From Rhizobium terricola (GTDB lineage Bacteria; Pseudomonadota; Alphaproteobacteria; Rhizobiales; Rhizobiaceae): a DNA stretch of 64,000 bases. Shown one piece after another: positions 59,528 through 64,000 of this stretch. Every line of letters begins with the position of its first letter. Within the stretch, counting starts at the first letter, position 1. The DNA lies in assembly GCF_012927355.1 (NCBI RefSeq), contig NZ_JABBGK010000003.1, positions 62,001 to 126,000 of the forward strand. Reading direction: 5' to 3'. The notes under the pieces are model-generated. The model had not been told where the DNA came from. It did no database searches and saw only the letters and a list, made by a program, of their open reading frames with translations. The position numbers and the translations under genes were made by a program.

Positions 59528-60183
59528 TCGCCCTCTTCCTTCGCGACCTCAAGCTTTCGGTCCGTGCCGGCGGTGGGGCGCTGATCGGCGTGCTGTTCTT
59601 CATGACCGTGGTGGCGGTCATTCCCTTCGGCGTGGGACCGGATCTCAATCTGCTGTCGCGAATCGGGCCGGCGATCGTCTGGATCGGTGCGCTTCTCGCC
59701 GCTCTTCTCGGGCTCGACCGGCTGTTCCAGGCCGACCGCGACGATGGGTCGCTGGACCTCGTCCTGATGCAGGAGACGCCGCTGGTGCTCACCGTGTTCG
59801 TCAAGTGCCTGGCCCATTGGGTCGCCACCAGCCTGCCGCTGGTGATCGCTTCGCCGCTGCTCGGCCTCTTCATGAACATGAATGAAGTGGCGATCGGCGC
59901 CGTGATGCTGACGCTTCTCGTCGGATCACCGGCGATCACGTTTATCGGAGCGGCGGGCGCGGCCGTTGCCGTCGCCTTGCCACGCGGCGGGCTTCTGGTA
60001 TCCATCCTGGTGTTGCCGCTGGCGATACCGGTGCTGATCTTCGGGGTCAGCGCCTCCTACGCCGCCGTCGAGGATCCCGCGCCCTTCATGCCCCCGTTCC
60101 TGTTCCTGATCGCCATCACCCTGTTCTTCGCCGTCATCGGACCGCTTGCCGCGGCGCTGGCACTGCGCAGCTCCTCGGATTGA
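59524..60183 (+). CDS. ccmB: Heme exporter permease CcmB
   Basis: A 219-residue inner-membrane protein with six predicted helices that partners CcmA. The N-terminus FLRDLKLSVRAGGGALIGVLFFMTVVAVIPFGVGPDLNLL (described by position, residues 5-44) and the LIMQETPLVL-type segment near 80 are family hallmarks. The conserved loop SPAITFIGAAGAAVAVALPRGGLLVSILVLPLAIPVLIFG follows near 137-176. It starts 4 nt inside ccmA and precedes ccmC by 45 nt. Confidence 0.94.
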   Translation: MIALFLRDLKLSVRAGGGALIGVLFFMTVVAVIPFGVGPDLNLLSRIGPAIVWIGALLAALLGLDRLFQADRDDGSLDLVLMQETPLVLTVFVKCLAHWVATSLPLVIASPLLGLFMNMNEVAIGAVMLTLLVGSPAITFIGAAGAAVAVALPRGGLLVSILVLPLAIPVLIFGVSASYAAVEDPAPFMPPFLFLIAITLFFAVIGPLAAALALRSSSD

Positions 60184-60228
60184 CCGGGATCAATTGCAGA
60201 GGAAGGGCACTCAGGTTAGAAGCATTCC

Positions 60229-60990
60229 ATGAACACCACGAGCCTTGTCATCTCGAAGTTTAGCGAACTCGCCAATCCAACGCGGTTCCTGGCCCTGTCG
60301 GGCCGGATCCTGCCTTGGCTCGGCGGCTTGACCGCGCTTCTTCTCGTCCTCGGGCTCTATATGAGCTTCACCACCGAGGGCGACTACCAGCAGGGCGAGA
60401 CCGTGCGCATCATGTATGTCCATGTGCCGGCGGCCTGGCTGTCGATGATGTGCTATTCGGTCATGGCGATCTCGGCGATCGGCACGCTTGTCTGGCGCCA
60501 TCCGCTCGCCGATGTGAGCCACAAGGCTGCTGCGCCGCTCGGGGCTGCCTTCACGCTGATCGCGCTCGTCACAGGCTCCCTCTGGGGCAAGCCGATGTGG
60601 GGCACCTGGTGGGTCTGGGACGCACGGCTGACGTCCGTCTTCGTGCTCTTCCTGATGTATCTCGGCCTGATCGCGCTCAATCGTGCCATGGATGATGCGC
60701 CCAGGGCCGCCCGCCTGAGTGCGGTGCTGATCCTCGTCGGTTTCGTCAACATCCCGATCATCAAGTTCTCGGTCGAGTGGTGGAACACGCTGCACCAGCC
60801 CGCGAGCGTCATCCGGCTCGACGGCCCGACGATCGACCCGGAATTCCTCTGGCCGCTGCTGGTGATGGCGATCGCTTTCACGCTTCTGTTCTTCACGCTG
60901 CACCTGATGGCGATGCGCAACGAGATCTGGCGGCGGCGGATCGCGACCCAGCGCCGCATGGCCGCCCGCATGGCTGGCCGGGAGGGTTGA
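60229..60990 (+). CDS. ccmC: Heme exporter protein CcmC
   Basis: A 253-residue membrane protein with six helices that hands heme to the chaperone CcmE. The WWD domain [18 protein letters not shown] is at about 125-142, flanked by the conserved heme-ligating His residues in MYVHVPAAW (His near 65) and [11 protein letters not shown] (His near 187). The start is ATG 60229 and ccmD follows 2 nt after the stop. All features are normal for an alphaproteobacterial CcmC. Confidence 0.96.
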   Translation: MNTTSLVISKFSELANPTRFLALSGRILPWLGGLTALLLVLGLYMSFTTEGDYQQGETVRIMYVHVPAAWLSMMCYSVMAISAIGTLVWRHPLADVSHKAAAPLGAAFTLIALVTGSLWGKPMWGTWWVWDARLTSVFVLFLMYLGLIALNRAMDDAPRAARLSAVLILVGFVNIPIIKFSVEWWNTLHQPASVIRLDGPTIDPEFLWPLLVMAIAFTLLFFTLHLMAMRNEIWRRRIATQRRMAARMAGREG

Positions 60991-60992
60991 AG

Positions 60993-61169
60993 ATGAGCCA
61001 CGCCTTCTACATCTATCTATCCTACGGCATCAGCGGGGCAATCGTATTCGCCCTGATCGGCTGGACTTGGCTCGACGGCCGGGCGCGCCAGGCCGAACTC
61101 CGGGCCCTGGAGGCCGCCGGTATCCGCCGCCGGTCCAGTGCCGCTGCAACCGAGACTTCGCCGCAATGA
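60993..61169 (+). CDS. ccmD: Heme exporter protein CcmD
   Basis: A 58-residue single-span membrane protein (helix about 8-27, [22 protein letters not shown]) with a charged cytoplasmic tail ([20 protein letters not shown]). It stabilises the CcmABC-CcmE complex. The open frame extends upstream inside ccmC, but ATG 60993 is preceded by GGAGGG and gives the right size. It overlaps ccmG by 4 nt. Confidence 0.92.
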   Translation: MSHAFYIYLSYGISGAIVFALIGWTWLDGRARQAELRALEAAGIRRRSSAAATETSPQ

Positions 61170-61765
61170 GTGACGATCAACAGAACACCGCGCCCGGCAA
61201 GGGTGTCGGCCGCTATCTGCTTGCCGCGGTTCCGCTTCTCGTTTTTGCGGTTATTGCCGGAACGGCCGGCAAGATGCTCTATGACCAGGATTTCAACGGC
61301 AAGAACGTATCCGAAATCCCCTCGGCGCTGATCGGCACAAAGGCTCCGACCCTCGATCTTCCCGCTCTCGACGGCTCCAACACCCCGCCGCTCACCAGCC
61401 CGGCCATTGCCGGCAAGCTGACGCTGGTCAACGTGTTTGCGTCCTGGTGCGTGCCCTGCCGCCAGGAACACCCGATCCTGAAAGAGCTGTCCAAGGATGC
61501 CCGGCTCAACGTCGTCGGCATCAACTACAAGGACAAGAACGACAACGCGCTGCGCTTCCTCGGCGAACTCGGCAATCCCTACCGTGCAATCGGCGTCGAC
61601 CCGAACGGCCAGGCCGCGATCGACTGGGGTGTCTACGGCATTCCGGAAAGCTACCTGGTCGCCGCCGATGGGACTATCCTCTACAAGAAGGTCGGCCCCT
61701 TCGACCCGCAGTCGCTGCAAACGGGCCTTTATCCCGCGATCGAGAAGGCGCTGGCCGGTTCATAA
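61166..61765 (+). CDS. ccmG: Thiol:disulfide interchange protein CcmG (DsbE)
   Basis: A 199-residue membrane-anchored periplasmic thioredoxin that keeps apocytochrome c Cys residues reduced for heme attachment. The N-terminal anchor helix (about 19-38) is followed by the thioredoxin domain with active site ASWCVPC (Cys95 and Cys98) and [20 protein letters not shown] with the cis-Pro. The [13 protein letters not shown] insertion is typical of DsbE. ATG 61166 lies in the last codons of ccmD. It is the last ccm gene here; ccmE, ccmF and ccmH must be elsewhere. Confidence 0.95.
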   Translation: MSDDQQNTAPGKGVGRYLLAAVPLLVFAVIAGTAGKMLYDQDFNGKNVSEIPSALIGTKAPTLDLPALDGSNTPPLTSPAIAGKLTLVNVFASWCVPCRQEHPILKELSKDARLNVVGINYKDKNDNALRFLGELGNPYRAIGVDPNGQAAIDWGVYGIPESYLVAADGTILYKKVGPFDPQSLQTGLYPAIEKALAGS

Positions 61766-61779
61766 TCGGCTTAGAGTCG

Positions 61780-62373
61780 TCAGAGCGCTGCCTGCCATTC
61801 TCGGACGATGTCGAGTGGCCAGACCAGCATCAGGACGTTGAGGGTCAGGTTGTCGCGGATCAGCCAGCCGGTGAAGAGCTCGAAGAAGACTGCGATCACG
61901 ATGGTCAACCAGACGGGCGCGCGGGCGGCGAAGAGGAAGCCGAGCGCCATGAAGACCGTGTCCATCGCGGAGTTCAGCACGCTGTCGCCGGTATAGCCGA
62001 TCGCCATGGTGGCGGTGCGGTAGCGGTCGATGATGATCGGCGAGTTTTCCAGGATCTCCCAGGCACCCTCAATGATGATGGCAAGCGACAACTTGGCGCC
62101 GACGGTGGCGCGGCGCATCATGAGCGTGGCAAGCCCGTAGAACAGAAAGCCGTGGATGATGTGCGAGGGCGTGTACCAGTCACCGATGTGCTGCGAATTG
62201 CCGGCAGTGTTGACGCCCGGCTCGAACAGCTTGACGTAACCGCATTCGCAGATCGGGATGCGTCCCATCGCGAAGAGGATCACGATCTGCGCGGCAAGCA
62301 GTCCGGCGGCGAGACCGAGCCAAAGGCGCGCGGCGCGCGTGTCGACCGTCGTTGCGATCGGGCCGCCGGTCAT
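61780..62373 (-). CDS. DUF2585 / UPF0314 membrane protein
   Basis: A 197-residue polytopic membrane protein with about five helices, of a family conserved in Rhizobiales with no known function. A C-E-C-G motif stands in [19 protein letters not shown] just after the first helix (about 36-54). [14 protein letters not shown] (about 69-82) and [25 protein letters not shown] carry conserved His and Glu residues within or near the membrane, which suggests metal or small-molecule binding, though this is speculation. Its start overlaps the yciB stop by 4 nt, so the two are cotranscribed. Confidence 0.82.
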   Translation of the reverse strand: MTGGPIATTVDTRAARLWLGLAAGLLAAQIVILFAMGRIPICECGYVKLFEPGVNTAGNSQHIGDWYTPSHIIHGFLFYGLATLMMRRATVGAKLSLAIIIEGAWEILENSPIIIDRYRTATMAIGYTGDSVLNSAMDTVFMALGFLFAARAPVWLTIVIAVFFELFTGWLIRDNLTLNVLMLVWPLDIVREWQAAL

Positions 62374-63020
62374 TGCACTTTTTCCTCGGCGGTATCTTCG
62401 ACCGAGTGACGCATGATCAGCGGCATCTGGGCGAGGGTGAACAGGATAGTGATCGGCATCGTGCCCCAGACCTTGAAGTTCACCCAGGCGGCGTCGGAGA
62501 AGTTGCGCCAGACAACTTCGTTAAGGACCGCGAGGAACAGGAAAAACACACCCCAGCGAAGCGTCAGCTTGCGCCAGCCTTCCTCATCGAGGCGGAAGGC
62601 AGCATTGAAAACGTAGCCGAGCAAGGATTTTCCGAAGACGAGCCCGCCGAGCAGGACGATGCCGAACAGCGAGTTGACGATGGTGGGCTTCATCTTGATG
62701 AACGTTTCGTCCTGCAGCCAGATCGATAGCGATCCGAAGACCATGACCACGACGCCCGAAACGAAAGGCATGATCGGCAGATGGCGGAAGACGATCTTCG
62801 AAACGACCAGCGAGGCGACGGTCGCGACCATGAAGAGGGCGGTCGCGATGAACAGCGGGCCGCCGACGGCGGACAGGGCCGGAAACGTCCTGGCCAGCCA
62901 CTCGCCACGCAGGTTGCCGAAGAAGAAGACGAGCAGCGGCCCGATCTCCAACGCCATCTTGAGCAGCGGATGATGGCGCTCCTCGGGGGTCGGCTTGGTG
63001 TCGCTCTCGAAATTGCTCAT
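62370..63020 (-). CDS. yciB: Inner-membrane septation protein A homologue YciB (IspZ)
   Basis: A 216-residue membrane protein with six predicted helices of the YciB/IspZ family, linked to intracellular septation and envelope integrity in other proteobacteria. [18 protein letters not shown] (residues about 20-37) and [24 protein letters not shown] (described by position, near 142-165) are the family's conserved segments. ATG 63020 is used; a TTG at 63035 would add five residues. It overlaps DUF2585 by 4 nt and follows ftsY after 43 nt on the same strand. Confidence 0.9.
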   Translation of the reverse strand: MSNFESDTKPTPEERHHPLLKMALEIGPLLVFFFGNLRGEWLARTFPALSAVGGPLFIATALFMVATVASLVVSKIVFRHLPIMPFVSGVVVMVFGSLSIWLQDETFIKMKPTIVNSLFGIVLLGGLVFGKSLLGYVFNAAFRLDEEGWRKLTLRWGVFFLFLAVLNEVVWRNFSDAAWVNFKVWGTMPITILFTLAQMPLIMRHSVEDTAEEKVQ

Positions 63021-63063
63021 CGTTTCGTCTTTCAAATCCGTTTTGCTTTACCGCGGTCGCCGT

Positions 63064-64000
63064 TCAATGCGGCAGTCCGGCGATGGCGCTGGCGAAATCT
63101 GCCGCCTCGAAGGGCTCGAGATCGTCGATCCCTTCGCCTACGCCGATGAAATAGACCGGAAGCTTGTGCTTGGCGGCGATGGCGACGAGGATGCCGCCGC
63201 GCGCGGTGCCGTCGAGCTTGGTCATGATCAGCCCGTTGACGCCCGCGATATTGCGGAAGATCTCGACCTGGTTCATGGCGTTCTGCCCGGTCGTGGCGTC
63301 GAGCGTCTGGAGGACGGTGTGCGGGGCGTCGGGGTCGAGCTTGCCCAGAACGCGGACGATCTTTTCGAGTTCGGCCATCAGTTCGGTCTTGTTCTGCAGC
63401 CGGCCAGCCGTGTCGATGATCAGCACGTCGCTCTTTTCGGCCCGCGCCTTTTCGAAGGCATCATAGGCAAGGCCGGCGGCATCGGCGCCAAGCCGGGTGC
63501 CGATGAAGGTCGAGCCGGTGCGGTCGGCCCATATCTTCAACTGTTCGATCGCCGCGGCGCGGAAGGTGTCGCCGGCGGCGAGCATGACCTTCAGGCCGGA
63601 GCCGGAGAGCTTGGCGGCCAGCTTGCCGATCGTCGTCGTCTTGCCGGTTCCGTTGACGCCGACGACCAGGATGACATGCGGCTTGTGGGAGAGGTCGAGC
63701 TCCAGCGGCCTTGCGACCGGTTTCAGCACCTTGGTGATCTCGGCGGCCATGATGCCGGCGACGTCCTCGCCGCTGACGTCCTTGCCGTAGCGCTCGGACG
63801 ACAGCGCGCCGGTGATGCGCATCGCGGTTTCGACGCCGAGGTCGGCCTGGATCAGCAGGTCCTCGAGTTCGTCGAGGGTGTCCTCGTCGAGCTTGCGCTT
63901 GGTGAAGAGCGCCGCGATCTGGCCGGTGAGCTGGGACGAGGTCCGCAAGAGACCCCGGCGCAGCCGCTGGAACCAGGTCAGGCGTTCCTTCGGTGCTGCC
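63064..64000 (-). CDS. ftsY: Signal recognition particle receptor FtsY (5' end outside window)
   Basis: The C-terminal 311 residues of the SRP receptor GTPase that docks ribosome-SRP complexes at the membrane. The N domain begins in AAPKERLTWFQRLRRGLLRT (at the edge) and runs through KLDEDTLDELEDLLIQADLGV. The G domain has P-loop VVGVNGTGKTTTIGKLA, DTFRAAAIEQL, DTAGRLQNK and TKLDGTARGG, and ends YFIGVGEGIDDLEPFEAADFASAIAG. The frame stays open to base 64000, so the acidic A domain and start codon lie to the right. It leads ftsY-yciB-DUF2585. Confidence 0.95.
   Translation of the reverse strand, partial: AAPKERLTWFQRLRRGLLRTSSQLTGQIAALFTKRKLDEDTLDELEDLLIQADLGVETAMRITGALSSERYGKDVSGEDVAGIMAAEITKVLKPVARPLELDLSHKPHVILVVGVNGTGKTTTIGKLAAKLSGSGLKVMLAAGDTFRAAAIEQLKIWADRTGSTFIGTRLGADAAGLAYDAFEKARAEKSDVLIIDTAGRLQNKTELMAELEKIVRVLGKLDPDAPHTVLQTLDATTGQNAMNQVEIFRNIAGVNGLIMTKLDGTARGGILVAIAAKHKLPVYFIGVGEGIDDLEPFEAADFASAIAGLPH

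Overview
The window is ordinary chromosomal DNA of an alphaproteobacterium, most likely a Rhizobiaceae member (Agrobacterium/Rhizobium/Sinorhizobium type). The evidence is the gene order hemE-hemJ-rho-mnmE-mnmG-rsmG-parA-parB-holA, a TrcR (DUF1013) cell-cycle regulator, a large 180-kDa-class NAD-glutamate dehydrogenase, a chvE-gguABC sugar locus with divergent gbpR, and high GC with strong GC3 bias. That bias produces many long antisense shadow ORFs. I see no tRNA, rRNA, insertion sequence, prophage or CRISPR array. In related species hemE borders the chromosomal origin, so oriC may lie just left of base 1. Two good parS sites, one overlapping the mnmE stop and one inside rsmG, mark the partition centromere. 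Layout: 1-9528 holds heme genes, rho, tRNA modification, partition and replication genes. Minus-strand leuS-lptE-holA (12145-7950) form one unit. Next come yggS, two AMP-forming acyl-CoA synthetases (prpE, acsA) flanking trcR, a secreted nuclease-like protein, an SDH assembly factor, htpX, rsmB, a heparinase-like gene and purH (12.3-25 kb). Minus-strand gdh and a UMF1-type permease follow (25-31.3 kb), then pdxY, a beta-carbonic anhydrase, a GGDEF protein, a lytic transglycosylase and asd (31.5-37 kb). Then come an MFS symporter with an unusual large insert, an acetyltransferase, DUF2794 and the sugar locus (37.5-52.5 kb). The window ends with a UvrD-like helicase, DUF1223, acnA, the cytochrome c maturation operon ccmABCDG, DUF2585, yciB and the 3' part of ftsY. 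Functionally the largest coherent unit is 40.6-52.5 kb. GbpR, the ChvE binding protein and the GguAB transporter are followed by enzymes for oxidative, non-phosphorylated sugar breakdown: a sugar 1-dehydrogenase, a sugar-acid dehydratase, GguC/AraD1, a 2,5-dioxovalerate dehydrogenase, KDGal kinase and KDPGal aldolase. The same upper enzymes could serve D-galactose (De Ley-Doudoroff exit to pyruvate and triose phosphate) and L-arabinose (exit to 2-oxoglutarate). The most interesting unexplained element is upstream of asd on the minus strand. A promoter-like sequence, a good ribosome binding site and a 39-codon ORF ending in a run of Thr and Lys codons (6 Thr and 3 Lys in the last 11) precede asd by about 110 nt. 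Thr and Lys are end products of the Asd pathway, so this looks like an attenuation-type leader peptide, although no U-tract terminator is visible. Other points worth checking are a roughly 190-residue insert in the MFS symporter, an Irr-box-like element between acnA and ccmA, and several operator-like palindromes.
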